From contig CAIXFN010000056.1 of assembly GCA_903918755.1 (NCBI GenBank), forward strand, positions 98,937-162,936: a stretch of 64,000 nucleotides of DNA. Reading direction: 5' to 3'. Positions 17,130 through 25,455 of the stretch are shown here, in pieces. The position numbers and the translations under genes are program-made. The notes below the pieces were generated by a model. That model was not told the origin of the DNA, searched no databases, and was given only the letters and a program-made list of their open reading frames with translations. Source of the DNA: an uncultured Pedosphaera sp. GTDB taxonomy: Bacteria; Verrucomicrobiota; Verrucomicrobiia; Limisphaerales; Pedosphaeraceae. How positions within the stretch are numbered: the stretch's first letter is position 1; each line of letters begins with the position of its first letter.

Positions 17130-20117
17130 ATGACCAGCCTGCTCGCCAGGTGCGGAAAGTTTCTGCGGCAACCGAAACTGCGGACGCCCCGCAAGGTGGT
17201 GATTGGCGTGGTGGGCGGCACGGTGTTACTGGCGGGAATTGCGATGATGGTGCTGCCCGGCCCCGCTTTCCTGGTGATTCCGCTGGGGCTGGCGATTCTC
17301 GCCACGGAATTTGTTTGGGCCCGGCGCTGGTTGAAAAAAGTGCGCGCGCTGATTCCCAAGAGCGTGACCAAAGCAACCTCTTCTATTTCATCGACCGTCG
17401 GAACCGAGTGTCATCAATTGCCGGCTGAGGAGGTCGTGCGACTGCTCGAGACGCACAGGGATTCGGGTCTTTCGGAAGCGAAAGTGCTCCACCGCCGGGG
17501 CGAATTCGGACCCAATCGCGTCGCGACGCGGCGGGGAACGCCGGTCTGGCTGAAGTTCCTCAAACAGTTCCACCAACCGCTGGTTTACATCCTACTGGTC
17601 GCGGTCGCGGTTACCGCCTCCCTCGGGGAATGGGTGGATTCGACCGTCATCCTGGGCGTCGTGTTCGTCAATGCCATCGTAGGATTCCTCCAGGAAACCA
17701 AGGCGGAGAAGGCGATCGAAGCCCTCGCCAAAATGGTGACCACGGAAGCGACGGTGCGGCGTGACGGTAAAAACATCCGCCTCGCTTCGGAACAACTCGT
17801 GCCGGGTGATATCGTGCTGCTAACCGCGGGCGACCGTGTCCCGGCGGATCTGCGACTGCTCCACGTCCGCAGTCTGCAGGCAGACGAATCCGCCTTGACC
17901 GGCGAGTCGCTCCCGGTGACCAAACGCGCCGGGGTACTGGCGCTGGACACGATTCTGGCCGAGCGGACCAATCTTGCCTACACGGGCACGCTGATCACCG
18001 CCGGTCAGGCCGAAGGGGTGGTGTGGGCCATCGGGGACCAGACGGAGACGGGGCGCATTTCGCACCTCATCGCCAGCGCGGTCGAGCTGTCCACGCCGCT
18101 GGCCAAAAAGATCGCGGAGTTCAGCCAACTAGTGCTTTGGGTCATCGTTGGGCTGGCGGCGGCCACGTTTGCACTTGGCGTGGCGCGGGGCGAAAAGCCG
18201 GGCCAGATGTTCCTGGCGGCCGTGGCGCTGGCGGTCGGCGCAATTCCCGAAGGCCTGCCCGCCGCCGTTACCATTGTGCTCGCCATCGGGGTGTCGCGTA
18301 TGGCGAAACGCCAGGCCATCATCCGCAAGCTGCCGGCAGTCGAAACACTCGGCAGCACGACGGTGATTTGTTCGGACAAAACCGGCACACTGACCGAGAA
18401 CCAAATGACGGTGCAGGAGATTCTGGCCGGAGGGATACTTTACGAGGTGACCGGTGGCGGCTACGAACCCAAGGGCGAACTGCGCCAGGAAGGCAAACTG
18501 ATCCGGGTGCCGGAGCATCCCGCGCTGGCTGAATGTTTGCTCGCCGGAACGCTCTGCAACGAGGCGGAGTTGGTGTGCCAAGACGGAAGGCTCAAGGTGC
18601 AGGGCGACCCCACCGAAGCCGCGTTGCTGGTGGCCGCCGAAAAGGGAGGGCTGGTGCGCGCGGAAGCGCGGCGCGCCGCACCGCAGCTGGATATGATTCC
18701 ATTCGCGTCCGAGCACATGTTCCGGGCCACCCTGCACGGGACGAAGGACGGACGCGTCATTTACCAAGTCGGCGCGCTCGAACGGGTGCTTGCAAGTTGC
18801 ACCGATGCGCTTGCCGGTAACATTACCCAGGCGCCACTGGATCGGGAGGCAATTCTAAGAGCGTCCGAAGCAATGGCCGCACGCGGGCTGCGCGTGCTGG
18901 CCATGGCCCGGCGGGTCGGAGCCGCACAACAGGCCACTCTCGAACCGGCCAACTGCGCCACGGGATTCAGCTTTCTCGGATTCCAAGGCATGATGGATCC
19001 GCCCCGCCCGGCCGCCATCGCTTCGGTGCGGCAATGCCAGCGCGCCGGCATTGCGGTAAAAATGATCACCGGCGACCATCTCGCCACCGCCCGCGCCATC
19101 GCCGCCCAGATCGGCTTGCAGGGCCGGGAGCTAGACGGACAACTCGTGGCACTTTCCGGCCGTGAATTGGAAAAAGTTTCCGACCAGGTTTTGCCGGAAG
19201 TGGCGGAACGCACGGCCGTCTTCGCCCGGGTCGCCCCCGAACAAAAGCTCCGACTGGTAAAAGCGCTCCAGGCGCGCGGTCACGTGGTCGCCATGACGGG
19301 GGACGGCGTGAACGACGCGCCCGCGCTCAAGCAGGCGGACATCGGCGTGGCGATGGGCATCAGCGGCACCGACGTGGCCAAGGGCGCGGCGGCGATGATT
19401 CTGACCGACGACAACTTCGCCAGCATCGAAGCCGCGGTGGAGGAAGGCCGGGGCGTGTTCGACAACCTGACCAAATTCATCATCTGGATCATTCCGACCA
19501 ATCTCGGGGAAGCACTGACCCTGTTGACCGCCATTGTGCTTGGGCTGCCCTTGCCGCTCCTGCCGCTGCAGCTCCTGTGGATCAATCTGACCGACACGCT
19601 GCTCGGACTGGCGCTCGCCTTCGAACCGAAGGAACGCGAGGTCATGAGCCGCCCGCCGCGCGCGCCGAAGCAGCCTTTGCTGACCCTGCCACTGATCCAG
19701 CGAACCGCCTTGGTTTCGATCATGATGCTGGCCGGTGCGCTCGGACTGTTTTTATGGGAACTGCGCGGCGAACAGGCGGGAATCACAGCCGCGCGCACCG
19801 TCGCCGTGAACACCATTGTCCTGGTCCAGACGATCTATCTATTCAACTGCCGCTCCCTCCATCATTCCATTTTCACCATCGGCTGGTTCACCAACCGCTG
19901 GGCCATCGCGGGCGCGCTGGTCATGTTGACGGCGCAGCTTCTGTTCACGTACTTGCCAATAATGAACCTGCTTTTTCATTCGGCCCCCATCGATGCCATG
20001 GCCTGGCTGCGCATACTCGCCGTGTCGGGAGTCACCTTTGGGGTGGTCGAAGCGGAAAAGTGGGTGCGGTTTCGCTTTGGCGCCCCCTTAAAAGGGACCG
20101 GGCGGAACAGCGTTTGA
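17130..20117 (+). CDS. P2-type cation ATPase with N-terminal PGPGW domain
   Basis: A 995-residue protein. Residues 1-75 form a PGPGW-type small membrane domain: RKVVIGVVGGTVLLAGIAM, then VLPGPAFLVIPLGLAIL and ATEFVWARRWLKKV. From about residue 90 a complete P2 (SERCA-like) ATPase follows: N-terminal cation-ATPase domain (EEVVRLLETHRDSGLSEAKV), TGES actuator (ALTGESLPV), M4 motif IPEGLPAAVT near 370, phosphorylation D416 in DKTGTLTENQM, hinge TGDGVNDAPALKQADIG, and a C-terminal six-helix region. M6 reads WINLTDTLLGLALAFEPKE, a pattern seen in bacterial P2 pumps of unassigned ion choice; so calcium is possible but not proven. The two parts are in one uninterrupted frame, and ATG 17130 is the natural start of the PGPGW part. 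Confidence 0.92.
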   Translation: MTSLLARCGKFLRQPKLRTPRKVVIGVVGGTVLLAGIAMMVLPGPAFLVIPLGLAILATEFVWARRWLKKVRALIPKSVTKATSSISSTVGTECHQLPAEEVVRLLETHRDSGLSEAKVLHRRGEFGPNRVATRRGTPVWLKFLKQFHQPLVYILLVAVAVTASLGEWVDSTVILGVVFVNAIVGFLQETKAEKAIEALAKMVTTEATVRRDGKNIRLASEQLVPGDIVLLTAGDRVPADLRLLHVRSLQADESALTGESLPVTKRAGVLALDTILAERTNLAYTGTLITAGQAEGVVWAIGDQTETGRISHLIASAVELSTPLAKKIAEFSQLVLWVIVGLAAATFALGVARGEKPGQMFLAAVALAVGAIPEGLPAAVTIVLAIGVSRMAKRQAIIRKLPAVETLGSTTVICSDKTGTLTENQMTVQEILAGGILYEVTGGGYEPKGELRQEGKLIRVPEHPALAECLLAGTLCNEAELVCQDGRLKVQGDPTEAALLVAAEKGGLVRAEARRAAPQLDMIPFASEHMFRATLHGTKDGRVIYQVGALERVLASCTDALAGNITQAPLDREAILRASEAMAARGLRVLAMARRVGAAQQATLEPANCATGFSFLGFQGMMDPPRPAAIASVRQCQRAGIAVKMITGDHLATARAIAAQIGLQGRELDGQLVALSGRELEKVSDQVLPEVAERTAVFARVAPEQKLRLVKALQARGHVVAMTGDGVNDAPALKQADIGVAMGISGTDVAKGAAAMILTDDNFASIEAAVEEGRGVFDNLTKFIIWIIPTNLGEALTLLTAIVLGLPLPLLPLQLLWINLTDTLLGLALAFEPKEREVMSRPPRAPKQPLLTLPLIQRTALVSIMMLAGALGLFLWELRGEQAGITAARTVAVNTIVLVQTIYLFNCRSLHHSIFTIGWFTNRWAIAGALVMLTAQLLFTYLPIMNLLFHSAPIDAMAWLRILAVSGVTFGVVEAEKWVRFRFGAPLKGTGRNSV

Positions 20118-20270
20118 CAGCATTCCCAAAGTGTTTGAGAGTTTAGAAAAGATGCGGCAACCGACCAGACGACCAAAGAAACAGTGGACAAGGTGCACTT
20201 GGACGCGCTTTCCCGATGTCCAGACATCCGACACGAGCGGCCAGCAAGCTTCGCTGAACCCACCCAGTGC

Positions 20271-20672
20271 ATGAAAGTTTCGGCGACCATCGTAAGCCGA
20301 GGTGATCCAAAAGCGAAGGTTTCTGTTACCGTGGATGCGACTGCGGCTAGTGATTACTTATTTGTTAACACAGCGATGCGGCACATTCGCAATAAAAATC
20401 AGCCCGTTTCATCAAAGCATCCATTGTTAACTTTCAATGCCATCGAGGCTGCCCACCTTTCCGGCGCCTTTTATGCCAAACATAGAATCGGAGCAAAAGC
20501 CCTGAATGTGGAGTTGCTATCGTTTCACGCCGAAGGCTCCGTTGAAAATGCGATTCCGTTTGCCGTTGCAACCACGGTAGCGATTTATGATGCGGTTTCG
20601 GGGATAAGGGATTACACGGAAGCGGAATTAGCGGGGTGGGAGGTTTTCCAAGTGAAGCGGGAAATACGTTAA
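20271..20672 (+). CDS. Small soluble protein of unknown function
   Basis: A 133-residue protein I do not recognise. Its base composition is visibly less GC-rich than its neighbours. ATG 20271 is preferred because the sequence from there is protein-like (MKVSATIVSRGDPKAKVSVTV; FNAIEAAHLSGAFYAKHRIG; AVATTVAIYDAVSG). A GTG at 20184 would add 29 residues and is preceded by AGAAA, so it cannot be excluded. No signal peptide or membrane helix is seen. A perfect inverted repeat, GATGTC-CA-GACATC (20215-20228), lies 43 bases upstream of the ATG and might be an operator. It follows the P-type ATPase by about 150 bases and precedes a gene-free stretch; the context does not suggest a function. The composition may hint at horizontal acquisition. 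Confidence 0.6.
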   Translation: MKVSATIVSRGDPKAKVSVTVDATAASDYLFVNTAMRHIRNKNQPVSSKHPLLTFNAIEAAHLSGAFYAKHRIGAKALNVELLSFHAEGSVENAIPFAVATTVAIYDAVSGIRDYTEAELAGWEVFQVKREIR

Positions 20673-20946
20673 TTCTCACGCCCAATTCAAATGCGCCAAT
20701 CTATGTATGAGATTGCGCATGGATCCCCCCCAATGTGTGATCAATAATTCATAAAATGGCCGCAAGGTGTCAACGGAACGAGAATTACCCACACGTGAGG
20801 GTTACAGCTACTGGCCAGGCCCTGCGTCGGCTCCCGCAGGTCGCCTCCGGTTTCGGAAATCGGCGAGGATGTTGGCATACATAATTTGGAGACTGGGACA
20901 GGTTGGCTACAACCCACTTCGGGGCTGGGGAATTTATTGAATGCGA

Positions 20947-21008
20947 CCCGGGGTTGCGCTTGTGCCTCGCGCCAACCCCGGGCTGGAGGGCGTAACACCT
21001 TTGGTGTT
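20947..21008. repeat. Two consecutive hairpins, candidate interspersed repeat
   Basis: CCCGGGGTTGCGC (20947-20959) pairs with GCGCCAACCCCGGG (20969-20982) with a single bulged C. Then AACACC (20994-20999) pairs perfectly with GGTGTT (21003-21008) around TTT. The two stem-loops lie 11 bases apart upstream of cysS. Strong pairing in both suggests a structured element rather than chance. Confidence 0.6.
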
Positions 21009-21137
21009 CGGGATAGGGGCGGGGCTTTGGGGGCAATGCGATTGGGGAAAGTGGCTGCCCAGCCGGGTCGATGGTGTTTTTTTGGAGGGGGAGATCGATG
21101 GGCGAGGCGGGAGCGGGGCGGTTGGCGTAGGCGCCTG

Positions 21138-21151
21138 CCACCTGAAGGTGG
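21138..21151. repeat. Perfect 14-bp inverted repeat
   Basis: CCACCT (21138-21143), GA, AGGTGG (21146-21151). It lies about 110 bases upstream of the cysS start and 130 bases after the paired hairpins, so it may be part of the same repeat element or a protein-binding site. Confidence 0.45.
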
Positions 21152-21261
21152 AACTCCGTACCTTTCGCGGGCTTTATGGTTTGCGGCGGGTGGATTGGAG
21201 GTGGCGGGAAATGGTTGTCGTTCGGAGCCGGGGGCATTACCTTGACGGCACATTTTGTCAC

Positions 21262-22680
21262 ATGGCATTGAGATTATTTAATACTTTGTCGCGCTCCGTG
21301 GAGGAGTTCGCGCCGTTGGATCCCGCCGGGAAACAGGTCGGGATGTACTGCTGCGGGCCGACGATTCATGACTCGGCGCACATCGGCAATTTCCGCACTT
21401 TTGTTTTTGCGGATTTGACGCGGCGTTACCTGGAATTCAAGGGTTTTGCGGTGCGTCACGTGATGAACATCACGGACGTGGAGGACAAGATCATCGCGCG
21501 GGTGCGGGCCGCCGGGGTGAGTCTCAAGGAATACACAGGCAAATATGAAGCCGCGTTTTTTGCTGATTTGCAGGCATTGGGGTGCCGTCCGCCGCACGAT
21601 TCGCCGCATGCCACGGAATACATTCCCGAAATTGTCGCGTTGATTGAAACGCTCGTGGCGCGGGGTCTGGCGTACCAGGCAGCGGATGGGTCGGTCTATT
21701 TCAGCATCGAGAAATACCGCGGCTGCGGCTGTGTGTACGGGCAACTGCTCAAGCTCAACCTGGACGAACTGCGCGTGGGGGAACGGGTGCGGAGCGACGA
21801 GTATGCCAAGGAATCGGTGAGCGATTTCGCGTTGTGGAAGGCGCGGGTGCCGGAAGACGGCGAGGTGTTCTGGCCCAGTCCGTGGGGCGAGGGTCGGCCG
21901 GGCTGGCATATTGAATGCAGCGCCATGAGCATGAAACTGCTCGGACCGAGCTTTGATCTGCACCTGGGAGGCGAGGACCTGGTGTTTCCGCATCATGAGG
22001 ACGAGATCGCCCAAAGCGAGGGCGCCGGATTGCAGGGACCGGGGCACCGGTTCGTGAAGCATTGGATGCACGGGGCTCATTTGCTGGTGGAGGGGAAAAA
22101 GATGAGCAAATCCCTCGGCAATTTCTTCGTGCTGAAGGATTTGACCGGCCAGGGATTCACGGGGCGCGAGATTCGTTACCTGCTGTTGACGGCCCATTAT
22201 CGCGAGACTTTTAATTTCACGCTGGAAGGGCTCCGCGGCGCGCGGACGGCGCTGGCGCGGCTGGATGAATGCCTGGCCAAATTGCGCGACACAGCGGCGG
22301 GTCAGTCGGCGGCCGCGCCGGAGCCGGGATTGATCGGTGCCGTGGCGGCGGCCCTTGATGAGGATCTGAATGTGGCCGGGGCGTGGGGCGCCATTTTTGA
22401 ATGGGTGCGCCAAGTGAACCGGCAGATCGCGGAGAAGAGCCTGTCTCCCGCCCAGGCGGCGGCGGCATTGGCGGCGTGGGAGGTGCTGGACAAAGTGCTG
22501 GGCGTGGGGGCGGCACCCGAGACTGAGGCACCACCCGAGTTGCTCGCCCTGCTGGAAAAGCGGGTGGCAGCGCGCAAGGCGAAGGATTTCGCCGGCGCGG
22601 ACGCGATCCGTAATGAATTGAAAGCCAAGGGCTGGATCATCGAGGACACGCCGAAGGGCGCGCGCCTGAAACGCCTGTGA
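21262..22680 (+). CDS. cysS: Cysteine-tRNA ligase
   Basis: A 472-residue class I aminoacyl-tRNA synthetase that charges tRNA-Cys with cysteine in the cytoplasm. ATG 21262 gives the usual N-terminus (LRLFNTLSRSVEEFAP). The zinc site begins at YCCGPT near residue 30, and further ligands appear in HIECSAMS and HHEDEIAQSE. The HIGH-like motif is HIGN at residues 40-43, and KMSKS is at 280-284. The anticodon-binding DALR region and a C-terminal tail (KAKGWIIEDTPKGARLKR) complete the family's normal length. The frame is open upstream to 20941, but that part lacks family similarity. The stop overlaps the GTG start of the next gene by four bases, which suggests co-translation. Confidence 0.97.
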   Translation: MALRLFNTLSRSVEEFAPLDPAGKQVGMYCCGPTIHDSAHIGNFRTFVFADLTRRYLEFKGFAVRHVMNITDVEDKIIARVRAAGVSLKEYTGKYEAAFFADLQALGCRPPHDSPHATEYIPEIVALIETLVARGLAYQAADGSVYFSIEKYRGCGCVYGQLLKLNLDELRVGERVRSDEYAKESVSDFALWKARVPEDGEVFWPSPWGEGRPGWHIECSAMSMKLLGPSFDLHLGGEDLVFPHHEDEIAQSEGAGLQGPGHRFVKHWMHGAHLLVEGKKMSKSLGNFFVLKDLTGQGFTGREIRYLLLTAHYRETFNFTLEGLRGARTALARLDECLAKLRDTAAGQSAAAPEPGLIGAVAAALDEDLNVAGAWGAIFEWVRQVNRQIAEKSLSPAQAAAALAAWEVLDKVLGVGAAPETEAPPELLALLEKRVAARKAKDFAGADAIRNELKAKGWIIEDTPKGARLKRL

Positions 22681-23510
22681 AGCGCGCGGCAGCCGATCTT
22701 ATGAAGTCCGGACCCGGAATCCTGGCCTGGCTAATGGTGTTGAGCCTGGCGCTGAGCGGGGTAAAGACCAGCGCCGCCGGGCCGCTCGTGTGGGATGCCG
22801 TGGAGAAATCTCAAACCGCGAAAGCGGGTGACCTGGTCGCGCGGTTCGTGTTTACGGCCACCAACATTTCATCGGCCGAAGTGACCGTGGACGAAGTCAA
22901 ACCTGGCTGCGGTTGCACCGTGGCGCGACTACCCAGCCATCCCTGGCGGCTGGCCCCCGGCGCGAGCAGCAGCATGGAATTGGCGGTGGACCTGCGCGGA
23001 GTGAGCGGCACTTTGTCGCGCGGCATCGCGGTGACGGTCGGCACGTCCACGGAGAATCTGGGGATCAACGTCGTCTTTCCGGCCGGCATCACCAACACCC
23101 GCGGTAATGACCTGGACACGCGCCTCTGGAACCAGGAAGTGTCGCGGGCCGATCATCAGGCCGTATTCAAGGACACCTGCGTGCGTTGCCATCTGGTGCC
23201 GGCCTTCGGCAAACTTGGGGAGCGACTGTACCGGATTTCGTGCGGGATCTGTCATGAGGCGAAGGACCGCGCACCCATGGTACCCGACCTGCAACATCCG
23301 GAAAAAGCGCGCGATGCGGCGGAGTGGCGCAAATGGATCTCCGAAGGCAAGGAAGGGACATTGATGCCAGGGTTCGCGGCGCGCGAGGGAGGGCCGCTGG
23401 ATGTGGCGCAAATCGAATCGCTGGTTAATTTCCTGCAGGTGAAGTTCCCCGGACCCGGGGGCACGAACGTCCCACCCGCAGTGACCCCAAAGCCTCCCGG
23501 GGCGCACTAA
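22677..23510 (+). CDS. Secreted DUF1573 and di-heme cytochrome c protein
   Basis: A 277-residue exported protein starting at GTG 22677, overlapping the cysS stop (GTGA); an ATG at 22701 is an alternative that leaves a shorter n-region. The signal segment is ILAWLMVLSLALSGVKTSAAG. Residues about 35-140 form a DUF1573-type beta-sandwich with the typical phrase ISSAEVTVDEVKPGCGCTVA. The C-terminal half is a c-type cytochrome with two heme motifs 21 residues apart, CVRCH at 168-172 and CGICH at 189-193, and a distal-ligand-like Met in GTLMPGFA. It probably carries electrons in the periplasm or at the membrane surface. The link with cysS is by gene overlap only; a functional tie is not obvious. 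Confidence 0.88.
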   Translation: MKRAAADLMKSGPGILAWLMVLSLALSGVKTSAAGPLVWDAVEKSQTAKAGDLVARFVFTATNISSAEVTVDEVKPGCGCTVARLPSHPWRLAPGASSSMELAVDLRGVSGTLSRGIAVTVGTSTENLGINVVFPAGITNTRGNDLDTRLWNQEVSRADHQAVFKDTCVRCHLVPAFGKLGERLYRISCGICHEAKDRAPMVPDLQHPEKARDAAEWRKWISEGKEGTLMPGFAAREGGPLDVAQIESLVNFLQVKFPGPGGTNVPPAVTPKPPGAH

Positions 23511-23529
23511 CCACCCCACCCACCCCAGC

Positions 23530-24177
23530 GTGAAAGGCTTGTTGATTTCATTTGAAGGCACCGAAGGCGGCGGCAAATCCACCCAGGTGGCGCGGCTGGC
23601 CGAACGGCTGCGGGCGGAGGGCCGGCGCGTGCGGCTGGTGCGCGAACCGGGGGGGACGCCCATCGGGGAGGAAATCCGGTTCACCCTCAAGCATAGTCCG
23701 CACAACGGGGCCATGACAGCAGAGGCGGAATTGTTGCTGATGAACGCGAGCCGCGCACAGCTGGTGCGCGAAGTGATCCGCCCGGCGCTGGCGGCGGGAG
23801 AAGTGGTGATTTGCGACCGGTTTTACGATTCCACGGTAGCCTACCAGGGCTACGGCCGGGGACTGGATCTGGGGCACGTAAACGCAGTGATCGACTTTGC
23901 AGTGGGGGAAACCCGGCCGCAGTTGACGCTGATCCTGCAGGTGCCACCGGCGGTCAGCCAGGCGCGGTTGGCCGCCCGGCAGGCCAGCCTGCCGGTGATG
24001 CGGGATCGCATCGAGGAGGCGGACCGGAGCTTTTTCGAACGGGTGGAAAAAGGTTACGCCGCCCTGGCGGAAGCCGAACCGGAGCGCATCAAAGTCATCG
24101 CGGCCGAGGCGCCGGAAGCAGCGGTGGCAGCCGCCATCTGGAGCGCGGTAGCCCCGTGGTTGCCCCGCACGGCCTGA
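23530..24177 (+). CDS. tmk: Thymidylate kinase
   Basis: A 215-residue dTMP kinase, which makes dTDP from dTMP and ATP for DNA synthesis. It starts at GTG 23530. The P-loop is FEGTEGGGKSTQ at about residues 8-19. The dTMP-binding motif is CDRFYDSTVAYQGYGRG near residue 96. The lid region follows (RIEEADRSFFERVEKGY). Length and order match bacterial Tmk. It follows the DUF1573 cytochrome gene by 19 bases and precedes DUF4404 by 86 bases, so cysS, the cytochrome gene and tmk probably form one transcription unit. Confidence 0.97.
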   Translation: MKGLLISFEGTEGGGKSTQVARLAERLRAEGRRVRLVREPGGTPIGEEIRFTLKHSPHNGAMTAEAELLLMNASRAQLVREVIRPALAAGEVVICDRFYDSTVAYQGYGRGLDLGHVNAVIDFAVGETRPQLTLILQVPPAVSQARLAARQASLPVMRDRIEEADRSFFERVEKGYAALAEAEPERIKVIAAEAPEAAVAAAIWSAVAPWLPRTA

Positions 24178-24263
24178 CCGGCCCGCGGGCAAAGGTGGGT
24201 CTTTCCTTTTGGCCCGGGCCGGATAAACTGGCCCCATGGCGGCAGCCCCGCCCAAGACCAAAC

Positions 24264-24596
24264 ATGATCGCAGATACCATCGCGAAGATCGAAGCCCGGC
24301 TCCAGAGCGGGGAAGCAGTGCCGGCGGAGAAGCGCCGGGAGTTGCTGGAGTTACTGGCCACACTCAAGGCGGAAGTCGCCGCGCTGTCCGAGACGCACGC
24401 CGAACAGGCCGAGAGCATTGCGGGATTCACCGAAGTTTCCGCCCGGGAAGCGACGCGCGAAACGCAGAATCCCCACGCCCTCAAATTGGCGCTGGGCGGC
24501 CTGGCTTCCTCAGTGGAAGAGTTTGAGACATCCCATCCCAAACTGGTCCAGATCGTCAACGCGATCAGCCACACGCTTTCCAATCTCGGGATTTAA
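24264..24596 (+). CDS. DUF4404 family small protein
   Basis: A 110-residue soluble, mainly helical protein. It begins with a helix (IADTIAKIEARLQSGEAV) and a second helix rich in Leu and Glu (EKRRELLELLATLKAEVAAL), and ends with a conserved-looking PKLVQIVNAISHTLSNLGI. This pattern matches DUF4404, a family without known function. I chose ATG 24264; the same frame runs upstream through tmk as a shadow. It ends 34 bases before the convergent plsC gene. Confidence 0.8.
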   Translation: MIADTIAKIEARLQSGEAVPAEKRRELLELLATLKAEVAALSETHAEQAESIAGFTEVSAREATRETQNPHALKLALGGLASSVEEFETSHPKLVQIVNAISHTLSNLGI

Positions 24597-24630
24597 GCCG
24601 CAGAGACCCCGCGACCCGGAGAGTGCCAGG

Positions 24631-25284
24631 TCAGGGGAAGGATTCTTTGTCCGTGTAGGGCTCCAACCGACCGATGGCGGCCATGATTTGATCCGCCACT
24701 TCCTGGTAAATTTCCTTGAGGCGGGCTTTGGAGCAGGTGCGGGCTTCGGCCCGTAATTGGCGGAATTCGAGCAACGGACCGAATTTAACCGCCAGGGGGT
24801 AACGCCGCGGCCAAAGCTTTTGGTAACCCAGGGCTTCATGGGTGCCCCAAACCCGGATCGGCACCACCGGGGAGTCGGACTTGATCACAATCAAACCAAT
24901 CCCTGACCGGGCGGGTTGCAATCGACCATCGCGGGTGCGGGTTCCTTCGGGAAAGAGGACGATACCCCCGCCTTCATTCAACCGGTCCAAAATCACGCGC
25001 AAACCAGCGCCGCCGCCACCGTCGCGGTCCACCGGCACGGCGTTGACCTGGCGGAGCAGCCACCCCACCCCGGGCAGGCTGAACAGCGACTTCCGGCCCA
25101 GGTAATTAATGGGCCGGGGCAAACTGGAGCCCACCAGGGGCGGATCGAAAAAACTGGCGTGATTGCAGGCGAGAATAACCGGGCCGCGGGACGGAACGCG
25201 CTCCGCATTGTGGATGCGCCGGTTAAAAAAACCCGCGAACAGGCACCGGTAAAAGGACCAACCGATCAAATAGAAAAAATTCAT
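24631..25284 (-). CDS. plsC: 1-acyl-sn-glycerol-3-phosphate acyltransferase
   Basis: A 217-residue membrane-associated acyltransferase that adds the second acyl chain to lysophosphatidic acid, giving phosphatidic acid. ATG 25284 gives a hydrophobic N-terminal segment (NFFYLIGWSFYRCLFAGFF). The catalytic HX4D motif is NHASFFDP, with H42 and D47. The glycerol-phosphate-binding motif is LFPEGTRTRDG near residue 110, and the VPIRVWGTH motif follows. Length fits the short bacterial PlsC group. The 171 bases to the nitroreductase suggest a separate promoter. Confidence 0.93.
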   Translation of the reverse strand: MNFFYLIGWSFYRCLFAGFFNRRIHNAERVPSRGPVILACNHASFFDPPLVGSSLPRPINYLGRKSLFSLPGVGWLLRQVNAVPVDRDGGGGAGLRVILDRLNEGGGIVLFPEGTRTRDGRLQPARSGIGLIVIKSDSPVVPIRVWGTHEALGYQKLWPRRYPLAVKFGPLLEFRQLRAEARTCSKARLKEIYQEVADQIMAAIGRLEPYTDKESFP

Positions 25285-25455
25285 TACGACGACAACGGGG
25301 CAACCCGGACGTTCAGCGGGCAGGCCAGCTCGTTTTCGGAGCGAATCCCATCCGATTCCGCGTCCCGAGGCAAGCATTTCCCGAAGTTCAGCCAGGGAAA
25401 TGGCAATGGCCGGCGGGAAATCCCACCGGCCATCGGGAAACGCGAAAGGTGCGGC

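Larger units (their letters stand above)
20673..21261. other. Gene-free region upstream of cysS with structured repeats
   Basis: About 590 bases with no supported gene. The cysS frame is open back to 20941, and the minus strand has open frames of 158-175 codons, but these are rich in Pro, Arg, Gly and His without domain or signal features. The stretch holds three inverted repeats described separately. Phrases read in translation, such as VPPSGG/PPEGGTPYL, resemble translated interspersed repeats I associate with verrucomicrobial genomes; that is recollection, not a search result. It probably contains the cysS promoter and leader; no T-box-like element or tRNA was recognised. Confidence 0.6.

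Noticed and set aside
20941..21261. 107-residue N-terminal extension of cysS
   Set aside because: The extension has no similarity to CysS, while ATG 21262 gives the normal family start; the region contains hairpins.
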